64,000 nt of DNA, taken from positions 729,570 through 793,569 of the forward strand of contig NW_006498246.1 of assembly GCF_000471905.2 (NCBI RefSeq), read 5' to 3'. Below the pieces are notes generated by a model. It worked only from the letters and a program-made list of their open reading frames with translations. It was not told where the DNA came from and made no database searches. The DNA is from Amborella trichopoda (taxonomy: Eukaryota > Streptophyta > Magnoliopsida > Amborellales > Amborellaceae). A program made the position numbers and the translations under genes. This document shows, one piece after another, positions 49,035 through 61,266 of the stretch (its first letter is position 1; every line of letters starts with the position of its first letter).

Positions 49035-51755
49035 TTCTATTTTTTTTTTTATGAAGTTGACAGTTTATTAAAGAGAATGAAAGAGAATGAAGTGATAAGA
49101 GAGGACACACGGGTTTGTCTTCTCGGAGGGGAATTAGGAACACCTCAGGTGTAGTACAAAGAGTACTCTATAAAGAGAAGAGTACTCTAGAAAGAGACTA
49201 AACCCAGGCTTAACATGACGGCTTGGGGTCGTTCTACGAGGACTTTGTACTCAAAAGTGCCAAGCAAGGTATTACATTAAAAGTGCTAGCAATGTGGCGT
49301 GAAGAAAAACATTTAGGAAAGTCTTCCAGACTTAGGTAGTAGCGTCGGCTTACAGGTTGGCTCCCTCCTTAGCTAGACGGTCTGCCAGTGCGTTTGATTC
49401 CCGCCAGATATGTGTCTATGAGACAGGAATATCCTTGCAGAGGTGAGAAATCTCGTCAAAAATCGTAGAGAGGGACCAAGGGCGATACATGATCTGTTGC
49501 CCAAGAGATTATATTGCGTGCATCCCCTACCACCAGGAGTGGTTGACCCCATGTAGGATCAAAGAGTTTGATGCCAGTTGTAAATTGGCATGACCTATGT
49601 GACTTGAGAATTGTGCCAAAGGTGTTTCCTTGGTAGTCTCTAAACGCCGCTTACCCCAGAGGGGTCAGGATTATCGAATGAGCAATCATCAAAGTTGAAT
49701 TTAATTGCACCCGGCGAAAGGGGGGACCAGTCCCCATGGCATGGGGATTGAGTGTTCTGAAGTAGAAGTAATTGTTGCCAGTTGGCTAGGAAGGTGGAAG
49801 AAGGAAGGAGCTTGAAAGCCTTATGATTGGTGGCTCTGAAAGACACGAGAGTGGATTTTATGGAACAGGGTTGGATTATCGTTATGGACCCCTCTAAAGA
49901 TTTTTGAGTTCCTTTCTTTCCATAGAGTCCAAATCGTGGCCTCTGTCGCTGCCTTCCATAGGAGCCTCCCACATTTGGGCCACAGAAGGCTGTCTGCTAA
50001 GTTAAAAAGTCTTGGGAATGAAGCCGGTATGGCCCAGGTCAGGCCGAAAAGGTTGAGGAGTTTGGTCCACTGGTAAAGAGCAATATCACAGTGAATAAAC
50101 ATGTGGGAGTGGGTCTAGTCTTCGTTATAATAGAGAACACAACGATTCGGTAAAGCTGACTAGAGGAAGTTCTTCATGAGTTGTACCAGCCTATTGGCTA
50201 CTACTGGCGGCATATGGAATAGGGACATGAGATAAATAAGGGTATTGGAGAGTGTGGCTTTGATCATAGTAGTGCGACCTGCGAAGGAACGGAACCGTCC
50301 CTTCCAACAGGCAAGCCGGCGGTCCACTCTATCAATGACGGTTGACCATTGTGCTTTTTTAGGTTTCCCAAATCCCAGGAGAATCCCTAGGTAGTTAGTT
50401 GGGAGCTCTTCCACTTTGCACGTCCAACTTGGGAGTAAGGATCTGGTCTCCGCAAAGGTGAGGGCAACCCCTATCATTGTAGACTTTGACATGTTGACCT
50501 TAAAGCATGTGGCAAACTCAAAGCACCTAAGGAACATATGGAGGCATTCGATTTCTTGAGGATTGGCATCAATGAACACTAGAGTGTCATTGGCGTATTG
50601 TAGATGGGAAACCGAGGGGCCTCTAGCACAACTTGTGAAGCCATTCAATAGGCACACCTGGAAAAACCTAGAAAGTGATTGGTTAAGACTTCAGCAGCTA
50701 AAGCGAAGAGGAAGGGGAAAATGGGATCTCTTTGGAAGAGACCCCTAGAAGAGGGGAAGAGTCCCTTAGAAGTCCCGTTGATGAGGATGGAGAAGTAGGG
50801 ATTTGAGTAGCAACCCCTCGTCCATTTCCTCCATCGATCCTTGAAACCCATTCTACCCATAGTCTCGTCTAAAAGTGAATAGTCGATATGGACGTAGGCC
50901 TTTTCCCAATCAATTTTGAATATAAGTCTTGATTTTTTTTGAAAGTGTCATGAATGGAGGCACTCGTGAGTGACTAGGACCGTGTCGAGGATTTGTCTAC
51001 CCTTTATGAAGGTACTTTATGAAAGAGAAATTACAAAGGGTAGCACTTCTTTAGGACGAGTCGCCAACACTTTTGACAGCATCTTGTATGAGGAGTTGAC
51101 CAAACTGATCAGTCTAAAGCCTTTTAATTCATCTGCTCCTTCCATCTTGGGGACTAAGGCAATGAAGGTGGCATTCATTGCTTTATGAATGATTTCCCTA
51201 TGGTAGAATCTTCGAAGAATTTGAGGAAGTCAACCCTTAAAAGTCTCCCATAAAATTTTGAAGGGAGCCAACGGAACACTGTCTGGTCTTGGCACTTTGT
51301 CTTTGCCGAGGTCCGTGATTTCTTTCACTAGTTCCTCTTTTGAGAATGGGCGTTCCAACCAAATATGATCAGTCCTGGGGGGAGCAAGTGGAAATGTAGA
51401 TCACCCATTCTCGGTCTTGTATGAGGGGTTTACCAAACTGATCGGTCTAAAGGTCTTTAATTCATTTGCTCCTTCCATCTTGGGGACTAAGGCAATGAAG
51501 GTGGCATTCATTGCTTTATGAATGATTTCTTTATGGTAGAACTCTTCGAAGAATTTGAGGAAGTCAGACCTAAAAGTCTCCCAAAAAATCTTGAAGGGAG
51601 CCAACGGAACACTATCTGGTCCTGGTACTTTGTCTTTGCCGAGATCCGTGATTTCTTTTACTAGTTCCTCTTCTGAGAATGGGCGTTCCAACCAAATATG
51701 ACCAGTCTTGGGGGGAGCAAGTGGAAATGTAGATCACCCATTCTCGGTCTTGAAT
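49035..51755 (-). mobile_element. L1-type LINE downstream of SGR6
   Basis: T-run at about 49040. - strand frames give RT (EELVKEITDLGKDKVPGPDS at 51401-51691; YANDTLVF then LGFGKPKKAQWSTVIDRVDR at 50160-50657), connector (FIHCDIALYQWTKLLNLFGL at 49821-50102) and RNase H (IKFNFDDCSFDNPDPSG at 49640-49700). The 5' RT segment is duplicated in tandem (51083-51748). The catalytic [FY]ADD reads YAND. It is inactive. Confidence 0.9.
51083..51748. repeat. 333-base tandem duplication in the L1
   Basis: CTTGTATGAGGAGTTGACC... (51083-51415) is followed directly by CTTGTATGAGGGGTTTACC... (51416-51748). Both end CACCCATTCTCGGT. The units are the same length and differ by scattered substitutions. 333 is a multiple of three. 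Confidence 0.9.
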
Positions 51756-54371
51756 CACTAGGAGCCAAGTAGAGATGTAAGTTTGAGCAAATGCTTCTTA
51801 ATTTTCCGAATGGCTCTCTCTGTCTCTAAACTTTTGGCAACACCAGAAATCGTCCTCGTATCTTGCAAAATCTTTGGCAAAATCACCTTCATATTGAGCT
51901 ACAAACGGCGAAAGCTCATGTTGTATAAATATTTTTCCTAGAACTTCTGTCTTTTAGCCATTTGATCTGAATGGACAACAAAGATGACTACAATCATAAT
52001 GTCATACTTCTACATTGTTTTTATTTTTTTATTCTATGGATTTTTTTGGCACCAAATTTGGGGTTGCACTTCTTTTTTAAACTCTCACCTACAAAAATAT
52101 AAAAAAAAATATTCTTGATAAAATAAAATGAACAAAGTACTCCACAATTACTTTTTTGTATTTTTTTGGTGCACTTTATTGAGATGATGATCCGTACTTT
52201 TCCTATTTATATAATTTATGAAAAAAAGTTGAACATAAAATATGTCAGATCTATATCAAATGGTTTGTAGCTCACTTGTAACATTTTGAGATAAGTAACC
52301 TCGGCTGCCATTTAAACTGGACAGCTGGATGGATGGTGGAAGTATAGAAAGTTTTCCCATTGAATAATGGTTAGTGGCTAAGCATATTTCCATAATTGTC
52401 GGCCTCTCAAGTTCAGCCAAAGCCTACACATCCAAATCCGGCTCATGAAAACTATTAAGGTCATACCCCATAAACTGGAACTCCAGCAGAGCCATTTTTC
52501 CCTGGCTTAAAACCAAAACAGATGAAACATGCTAAAACTGTTGCAATCTGTCCCTTGTTGGACTTTATTCAGTGATGGCACCAAATTGAGCACGCTTGAG
52601 TCCATCCAAAACACCACCTTCTGAGCATATCCCGCTTCAACAAAATACATCTCTTGGACAAGCATAGACCAAATTCGTCGAGTGCTCTGGCATTTTCATT
52701 TCGGGTTGGTATGGCATCCAAATGGTGTGGTTCAGATCAAACCAGTCTAATCCAAGTGCCAAATTTAAATTTATTTTTTTTATTTTCAATTTTTTTTGAA
52801 AAAAACGACATTAAAATGAAATAGTAGAATTGAATAAAAATAGTAAAAAGTATTTTCAATAAAAATATAAAAACAGTTTATGTAGAGCCGTTGCTCTAAA
52901 CAATCAAATCAGAGCCCACCTCAAATATTTCATTAAAAGGTCTCGTTGTGATGCCCCAAATATCATTAAATTGATCATCTCAACATCAAGATGCATGGGC
53001 ATGGGACAAAAAGAAATGGAATTCAAGTTTTGGAAATAGTACATCTTGTAATGTATTTTTGGACCATCAATTTTCAAGATTTTCAAGTTTTCATATATAT
53101 GCTCAATCTACACTTTTTTAATGGAAAATATCTTCATATTTTCTATTTTTAAGTTTCATTTCACAATAGACTCAAGATTTTTAAAAATATCTTGAGATAT
53201 AAAAATTGTAGATTTTATTTCTCCTAACCCCTTAAACTACTTTAACACTATTTTTTTAAGCCAAACAAATCTAAAAGGATCTGCCTTTTCCAAAAGCTAT
53301 CCTCCCAAACTTCTCTCTCCCCATACTTTATCTCTCTCCATCTTTTCCATCTTTAACTCTTCACTCTCTCTCCTGTTCTCTCTCTCCTCCTGCTCTCTCT
53401 CTTCACGTTTAAAGTGGTTAGGGCGTTGGAAAATAACTTTTTTAAACCTTGGATTTGTTAAGAAATGAAATCTAAAAATATAAGATATGGAGATATTTTT
53501 CTTATTTTTAAAGTTTTACATTTGATAATCAAATATAAAAATATATTTTAAGGCTATCACAAAGATTTCAACTATTAAAACCACATTCTCAACACTATTT
53601 GAAGGTGCGCTTTACTTTGGCTCTATGCAAACTACACCCTAAAAATAATGATCAAAATAAATTTAGGGATATTTTGATTATTTTTCTATTTAAAATATAT
53701 TCTAATCATTTTTATTTAGTTCTTTTTATAAAATATATATATACACTCCAAAATTCAGATAAATATCTAATTAAATAAAAAATAAAAAATGAGACTAATT
53801 TTTAGCCGTTGAATATGGCCTTGCGAAAGTGTGCTTGTGAAGCCCTCGACAGGATACTTCTCCTTGTCTCTCAAAAACTCAGTTTTGAAAGAAACAGAGC
53901 TATTCTGAAATCATTCAGTTCTCTCAGGGTACTAAGATACCATCCGGTTCTTCTATGGACATTTACGTTATAAATTGAAATCATTGCGAAAAATATGTTT
54001 CACTTGAAACTGAAACCATTATAAAACCATCCAGTTCTTCAAGGGCCAGTTATGTTTGAAACCAAAAGAATAACAAAAATATGTTTCACGTGAATCCAAA
54101 TTTATCTTTTTGACTAGAGCCAAGACAGTTCGTTCTTATTACTATGATACTTCACAGCATATAAAAGAAATATGTACATAATTTGAGTTCCTATTTTCTA
54201 AATTACACGCTGTACATTACACAGAATTTCATTCCAAAAATTTCAACTACTCTGTAGAATAGATCAACTGCCCTCTCACTCCCTGAGGCAATTTCTTTAC
54301 TGACAACATTAATCTATTTCAGAATGCACATAATCAACGAATACAAAATTCTTCTCGAGCTGGTTTAAGAG
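51756..54371. other. AT-rich spacer between the two convergent genes
   Basis: No gene recognised. CT-rich stretches lie near 53310-53405. Part of the right end must be the PAO 3' untranslated region. Confidence 0.5.
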
Positions 54372-54563
54372 TTACGTAGCAGCAGTGCTCAAAATAGAAA
54401 GCGTGGCGAGGACGATCCTCAGGCCCGTTTCAGATGGGTCACCGGCAGTTGCACCAAATATCACAGTTGCACCCACCAACACTTTCTACAGGGTTTGGAA
54501 ATCATTGTAGGCTCCCTTGGATGAAGAGCACTTCGGCGTATGCTGTTCATATCTATCCAACAT
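54372..54563 (-). pseudogene. PAO: PAO last exon with in-frame TAG
   Basis: Acceptor CTGTTGTAG (reverse of 54564-54572). 25 codons (MLDRYEQHTPKCSSSKGAYN, DFQTL), then TAG, then KVLVGATVIFGATAGDPSET and GLRIVLATLSILSTAAT with TAA at 54372-54374. The second part is the family's hydrophobic C-terminal membrane segment. The normal protein runs about 18 residues further. Confidence 0.88.
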
Positions 54564-55129
54564 CTACAACAGAAGAAAACAAAAGATCGTAAACAGACTC
54601 AATATATGCCTCATGATCTTATTAGTCTCTTATGCAGGAAGGGCATATTAACCCTTTGTGCAAACCAAATATGCAAGATATCATGTAATCCACATAACAT
54701 AAGATCGGGATGCGATCATCATTTGCACATAAAAACACCAAATGGAAAATCATACTACAAAGAATGGACCATACACAACCATGGCCACCGGGGCCATGAT
54801 CATTTGACAATATGAAGGATGACAATGAAGCAATAAACTCCAGTGAGTCCAAATTTACAACACCGTCAATCATCACATTGAAAGATCACTATACAACATA
54901 TACCCCACAAGAAAAGAAAAAAAAAAGGACATTTATTAGTAGAATTGAAATATGCTATGAATAGTATATCATACTCAATCATCACATTTGCAAATACATA
55001 GATGATACCCTTATTTTCTAGGATGGGAATGTGATGCAAATTAACTATTTACAACTGTTTCTGAGATGTTAGTAAATGTCTTAAAAGAAGAGCTGGCTGT
55101 TCTTGCTAAATGCATGGTTGTGGTATAGA

Positions 55130-55560
55130 CAAGATGCCAAACTATCTTGGACTGCCAAGCATTGAAAACAAACAAAAACAAGTTAGGGAGAGATGTTGGA
55201 GAGACTTGAGGAAAAAATCAGCATCTTCGAAAAGAAGATCCTATTAATGGGGAAGAATCGCCCTACTCAAATCAACCATTTCCAAATTACCGATATACTA
55301 CATGTCATCATTTTCGATCCCATCCTCATTGCGAAAGAAAACAAAGACTTTATGAGAAATTTCCTTTGGGATGAATCGGTACCCCTAAATGTAAAAGATG
55401 CCTAGGGATAAACCAAATAAACAAAAGGCCCTACTGAATAAATGGCATTGAAGATTTTGAAATCAAAATGAACATTATAGAGGCAAGATGTTGCCAGAAA
55501 GTATGCCATGATGATTTAAGAAGGATGGTGGAGCCCTCATGGAAGTCATCCCAACAAACG
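55130..55560 (+). mobile_element. L1 fragment (RT thumb region) in PAO intron
   Basis: Reads GLPSIENKQKQVRERCWRDL-like, then LEEKISIFEKKILLMGKNRP, HFQITDILHVIIFDP and FMRNFLWDESVPLNVKD, the L1 RT thumb block (family ...WKxKxLSxGGRxxLI..., LxxLMxxFLWxG). Antisense to PAO. Confidence 0.6.
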
Positions 55561-55571
55561 ATGACTAGGGA

Positions 55572-55789
55572 TGTTGGGACGTGATGCAAATATCACCCCA
55601 ATGGTATTTCTCTTTTGTTAAAGGGCATTTTGGTCATAGAAAATAGGTCCTTTGTAAGGTCTATAAAAGACATTTTTAGGGAGAGAAAACATAAGGAAAG
55701 AAGATAAAAGAAAAGAAAGGTGTAGAAAAACTTTGAGAGGTAGATATTGGGGGTTTCTTGTGTAATCGAGAAAGTCTCGGTTACAAACA
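55572..55789 (+). repeat. 5' LTR of copia-3
   Basis: 218 bases from TGTTGGGACGTG to TTACAAACA, two bases before the primer site. Confidence 0.7.
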
Positions 55790-55791
55790 AG

Positions 55792-55803
55792 TGGTATCAG
55801 AGC
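55792..55803 (+). other. Primer binding site of copia-3
   Basis: Perfect TGGTATCAGAGC. Confidence 0.85.
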
Positions 55804-55833
55804 TCAAGGTAGTGGTGTAGTATTTTTGGAAAA

Positions 55834-56217
55834 ATGGCATCTCACAAGTTTGGGGTTGAGAAGTTTTATGAAAGATAATCTTGAAATTTGGAAATTAAAA
55901 TTGCAAGATGTATTGGTACATCAAGGGCAACACAAGGCACTACTTGAAAAAGATAAGAAATCGATAAATATGACCGATGATAATTGGGAAGAACTTGATA
56001 TAAAGGCACGAACCACTATTCGCTTGTATTTAGCGAATGAAGTGTTGTTTAATATTGTTGGGGAAAAGACAGCAAAAGATTTGTGGGATAAATTGGAAAG
56101 TTTGTATCAAACAAAATCTTTCACAAACCGAATTTTCTCAAAAGGAAAATTGTATTCTTTGAGAATGAAAGAGGGTGCAAAGGTGTCAGAACACTTGAAT
56201 AAATTCAATACTAAATG
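55834..56217 (+). pseudogene. copia-3 gag, truncated
   Basis: ATG at 55834 (MASHKFGVEKFYER, then stop and frameshift), then DNLEIWKLKLQDVLVHQGQH, DDNWEELDIKARTTIRLYLA, EKTAKDLWDKLESLYQTKSF and SEHLNKFNTK. This is the copia Gag domain. It is cut off where an LTR-like block starts, so pol is absent. Confidence 0.85.
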
Positions 56218-58694
56218 AGACAACTTTCATTTAGAAAGTAGCACTTACTAATGGTCCGAAGTGGATCAAACAACATGATTCTCCGAGGGTAAATTTCTGC
56301 TCTGTGTAGCAGAAATTGCAGTATGACACCCCTCTAGTAAAACGACCATAACTTTCCACAGATGGGGAATTTTCCTATAAGCTCAAAAATACATTTAAAT
56401 TGGACTCGATTCCTCAAAAGTACAAAGTGGTCTTAACTCAATCTCATAAGTTTTGATTGATCAAAATCGCCACAGAAAAAGGTATAAAGTTCCTGGAAAT
56501 GTATTTCTGAGATTTGCCATACTTTAATAAATACTCAATAACTTCCAAAATATATACAATATGGACATGAGACCTTTTCCATATGAAAGTACACTCAATA
56601 ACACCAAATACCACCAAATATCATTCTCTTATGTAAAGTACTAAATTCCCTACCATTCTCTAACAAACAGACAACAGTTCTAGAAAATATTCAGTCACAG
56701 TTCTCAAGCCAATAACTCTAATTCTCAAAATCAAAGCATATGCAACATAGCAATCTTGATCAAGTGTTGATGCAATTTCAAAATCACATTATACGCTATA
56801 TCTCATTATACGCTATATCTCATTATGCAATTTCAAAACTCAAGCGTTTAAATGCATTAATATCTCAATACAAAACCATAATACATATACTCCAACCTAC
56901 AAACATGGTTTATACACATGTGAATAATAAAAAATCAACCCTAATAGGTCCCTTAAGAATCCCTTACTCAAAAATACAATTAAACTCAATACAATATTCA
57001 AATATTCACAATGTAAATCTCTACGATATATTACATGACTTGCACTCGAAAATCCTCAATATATCAAAATTATATGATAATTCTATCTTCGTTCTTCATC
57101 ATCATCATATATCACAATGTCTCATACGCATCATATAATTGATTATAATAATCTAATGAGATTTCAATTCGCATAAACAATAATGCATAGTATTAAAGCT
57201 CATAGAGCACGATTAAAGAACAATCTCAATATTCGCACAACATACTCAATTTAACCAATCATTAATCATTGAATAACTTGTAAATACATCAAATTAACAT
57301 GTACACATACATGGGGAAGCCATGGTTCGAACCCCTTGTGCCCGGTCCATGAAAGAGCCTTTTGAAGACTTAATTTTGTCTCATTGTCTAAGGCACGGGT
57401 AATAATAATAAGTCAAGGGGATCAATCCAATGGGAAGCAAATGATCACTTTTATTTCACTTAATGGGGATCAAATCATAAGAGATACATGTATAAAAATA
57501 GCCCTTCAATGTTTGAGAGAGATACTACACAAAATAAGGGAGTTATGGTTAAACTACACCATGTGGTCTATAAAGGACCACACGAAGTTTTTAATATTCA
57601 AAAAAGATCTCAAGGGACTATTTCATACACTCAAATATGATGAAATAAACCTCTCATCTGTTATATATTCTCAATAAAAATTTCAGAAAAATAAGATCAA
57701 GAAAATCAAGGTCAAACTACTAAAGATCATGGAGTAAGCAAGCTAGTCTAATCATACCATATGTATGGACTACGCTATGCTTTGGTACTCTTCAAATATC
57801 AAGTTTTCAAGACAAAAAATGAAGAAAGGTACTATACATTAAGAATTACAGCAAGCTTTGATAATGAAAATGAGGTAAGAATTGAAATATAAGAAGAAAA
57901 ATCAATACCATGACAAAGCAATAGTATGGGCTTGATCACATACATGAGAGACTACTCCATAGAAGGGTTTCAAATGAAAGCTCAAGGAAGAAGATAGTCT
58001 CATGGGTGGCCACATTTTTGCCAAGATGGCTCTCTCTCTCTCTCTGAAGTGAATACTCAAGTTAGGGTTTTGAATTGATCATATAAGTTACTTTTATACT
58101 TAAATCATAAAGGTGGATTTAATCTTGATCCTTGATGCCTTAGATTAATGGCACATGAGAAGTTTTTATCCAAGCCACTCATCCATATCTTATTACCAAG
58201 ATCAATGGATGGGTTTTTGACACCCTTCACTCCTTAAAACCTAAGTTTATAGTCATTTTACCTTAAAGCCCTAAGCTCCATATATTATTTTCTTTTAAGT
58301 CCAAATTCATGTTTACATCTATGCCCATGGTTTTTAAATAATTTGTGAGAGTCAATAAAAGACAAGGACATGGACATAAAGGTAATATGGGAGATCTACA
58401 CATGTGAATAAAATATCTTATATCATCACTAATAAGATTTCAATAACACTAAAGTTTCACATGGATCAGGCCCATAAGGTAGTAACACATAAGATATATC
58501 CACATGCCAAAAAATCATATGTGGATAATAATATAAACCAATTAATTCTCAAATGCCCATGACTTCACACATGAGCAAAAAACACGTGACTTAAATCAAA
58601 CTTAAGTCATAATAATATAAAACACTTTAAATTACAAGATAACATGTTATAACATAACACCAACAAAAGAACTAATGACAAATAGGTCCCAACA
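56216..58694 (-). repeat. Probable long solo LTR (gypsy-like)
   Basis: About 2.48 kb without coding content, TG at the left edge and AACA at the right. On the - strand it starts TGTTGGGACCTATTTGTCAT, a typical long-LTR start. It joins abruptly to copia-3 gag. No target duplication found (CTAAA against TAGAT). A short tandem of ACGCTATATCTCATTAT lies near 56792-56825. Confidence 0.45.
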
Positions 58695-58984
58695 TAGATG
58701 TGACATCAGCATGATGTCATCCACAAGTGGGGAGGTGGAGGTGCCACGTGGCATCCCTATGGCCACTTAGGATCCATGTGGCATTCCCAAAGGATGTCCT
58801 TGTTTGGTATTTATGTCAAACAAATTTGAAAATCACATTTTTTATTATTTAAAAATTCTGAATAATTTTCCAAAAATCCCGAAAATTCTCTAAATGATTT
58901 TTCAACATTATTACACATTTTCTCATCAATATAAAACCTTTTCTCATCAATTTTAGATTAATTTGGGCCAAAGATAAATGAGAT

Positions 58985-59582
58985 CTCTAGAATTAAAAAC
59001 TAGTCACAGTCTTTCATTAGGCTAAGCCAAATGACGTTCCTCCAGTGTCTCAAGCCGACCCAACGAAGCTATGTTCCACAGTCTATGGCAGGGACTCATG
59101 ATTGGTCACATCAAAGTCGTTGAGCCAGAGCTTCCCGTCACGGTGTTCAATGGATTACTGGTGTACTCATGTGGGACATGTTCCTACTCAAATACAGGAG
59201 TCCTCTCAAAGCACATGTGTACTAAAGAAGAGTGGCTCCCCTTACGACTGTGGGCTCACATGCTATGGAACGATCTCGTATTAGGATACAGGCTCATGTC
59301 CCATGAGCCAACCATTCGATACAATGCGAATACTCTTTTAAATACTCGGGTTCTATTATTTTCGATTGGATTCTCTAAGCCCTGGCTTATCACATCAACT
59401 ATGAGGCATTATAATCAATATATTTCTGACTAGGAGATGACCCTCACACCTCAATGCCTTAAATACTCGGGGTATATGAATTTGGACCCCAGTGTGCCAA
59501 GCACCAAGATTCAGTCTCTCTCTAACTCCAATTGAGCGCAAGACTCTTGGCTTTAAGGTCTTGAAAGGCCACATAGCAAACA
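58985..59582 (+). repeat. Repeat family R1, second copy
   Basis: CCACAGTCTATGGCAGGGAC and following bases match, in reverse, the block at 19266-19892. Both end with a GGCCACA...AACA stretch. No coding motif; probably an LTR or leader of a retroelement. Confidence 0.55.
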
Positions 59583-60246
59583 ATTAAATTAGACATGGAG
59601 AGAGGTAAATGAGGAAGGCAAGGGAAGGCTTCACTAAATCTTCCTCAATTATTATTTTCTTGTCATGAACATTGGTTGGATGTGTAGAGTCCGAAGAATA
59701 AGGAATCACTTTTCCACATGGAATTATACTTGTATAACAATTTTCACAAAATCAATAAGAAACACTTAACTTAAGCAAAGCAAATATCAATCATTCGCAT
59801 GAATTTAGTTATTCTCTTATAATGGAAGGAAAACTTAATCATTCTCATGAATTTAGTTATTGTCCTACAATGGAATGAATGACTAACTTAACCAGCACTA
59901 TCTTCATAATTCCTAACATGTATGCTCAATATAATAAAAGACTACCACACACAAAAAAACAAAAACAAATAAACAAACAAACGGGGATTTGGGGGAAGGG
60001 AAAGTGGTCTATGAACATTGGACTATCGAAAACCACTGCCCATTAGAGTTATGACTGTTCAATGATATGATGGAAGGCGGTGGAGAGAGAGTGCGAAGCT
60101 CTGGTGCATCCCACTCTGGATGACTGTCCAGCATTACATTGAACGATCTATATCCCAATGAATTATGATTTTTATTGTGCATTGGACAATGATACATGTT
60201 ACCATACATATTATCTAATTACTCCACATACAAAATTGACATGTAC
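59583..60246. other. PAO intron remainder
   Basis: No recognised element or exon. Confidence 0.4.
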
Positions 60247-60526
60247 CTTACGCTTGGATAGGGTTATGGATGGGAGAGGTTGTAGGGTAGCTGAACTGAA
60301 CCAGTCAGGTTGGCTGTTACCATAACGCCTCAACCAATTACGAAATGCCAAAACAAAACGATCTGCTCTTGTGGGTGTGAAGGTGATCTTTGTGTATTGC
60401 TGATTAACATCAGCAGAAGACTCCCAATGATTTGGAGAGGAATGTCTGCTCCTGACCTTGAAGGACAATCATGTCACCATCGTAAACTTTGTTTGAGGTC
60501 CATTGCTCATGCCATCTACGAACCAG
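60247..60526 (-). pseudogene. PAO: PAO middle exon with one-base insertion
   Basis: Acceptor CCTATGCAG, donor GTACAT. 280 bases where 279 are needed to keep phase. The frame runs LVRRWHEQWTSNKVYDGDMI, VLQGQEQTFLSKSL, then hits TGA. Dropping one G of the GGG at 60423-60425 brings the second part (DVNQQYTKITF...) into frame. Confidence 0.88.
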
Positions 60527-61266
60527 CTGCATAGGAAGGACAATATTATTACCATCTGAACTCAATGTAAAGGAAGAATTTACTGGGATAAGGATTCATA
60601 GGGGAAGCTTTAGTAAGCCTCTTATTATTGAAGACAATTTTCTTAAAGACGTCAGATTTTGTAGGTAGGATCCTAGTTCCTGGTATATTTAAGGTAACCA
60701 GAGATCTGCTGCTAGAGGTTAGTGTGAGCAGATCAAGAGTGTTCTATAGGAATCTAATATAAAATTGACTGAACTATCCACTTTCATGAGATTCATGTGC
60801 CCTACAAGAAGGTTTTGATGTCAATAAATCTTAGTTTTGGGCATCGAATAATAAAAAAGCTGCATAAATGCCTATCTTTGGGTATTCTTCTAAATCTTTA
60901 AAAATAAGAAAAAACCATATTAAGTAATGAATGTTATGCGTTAACAAACCATATTAAGTAATGAATGTTATGCATTAACAAACTATATCAAAAGAATTAG
61001 CTTCCAAATTTGCTGATATCTAACAAATACAAAAGCCATGTAATGAAAGGAATGAGTTTTTTATTAGTTTCTGTTTTATTTTTTTTTTTTCTTTGGGCAG
61101 GTCATGACCAGTTTGAGTTGATAAAGTCTATGTAAAAATCAGCATAAGAATGAAAATGAAAATATGCTATGTAGTGAATGGTGAATCGATAAAGTACATT
61201 AAAAAAGTGTATGCATTTCAAGTTTTATAGCTAACTTCAAACCGCATTCAGTTTTGTTTTCCTCAC

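Noticed and set aside
56740..57138. 132-codon ORF on the + strand
   Set aside because: Low-complexity composition in an AT-rich LTR-like block, no family resemblance.
59071..59433. 120-codon ORF on the + strand
   Set aside because: It lies in repeat R1, whose other copy at 19266-19892 has no matching open frame.
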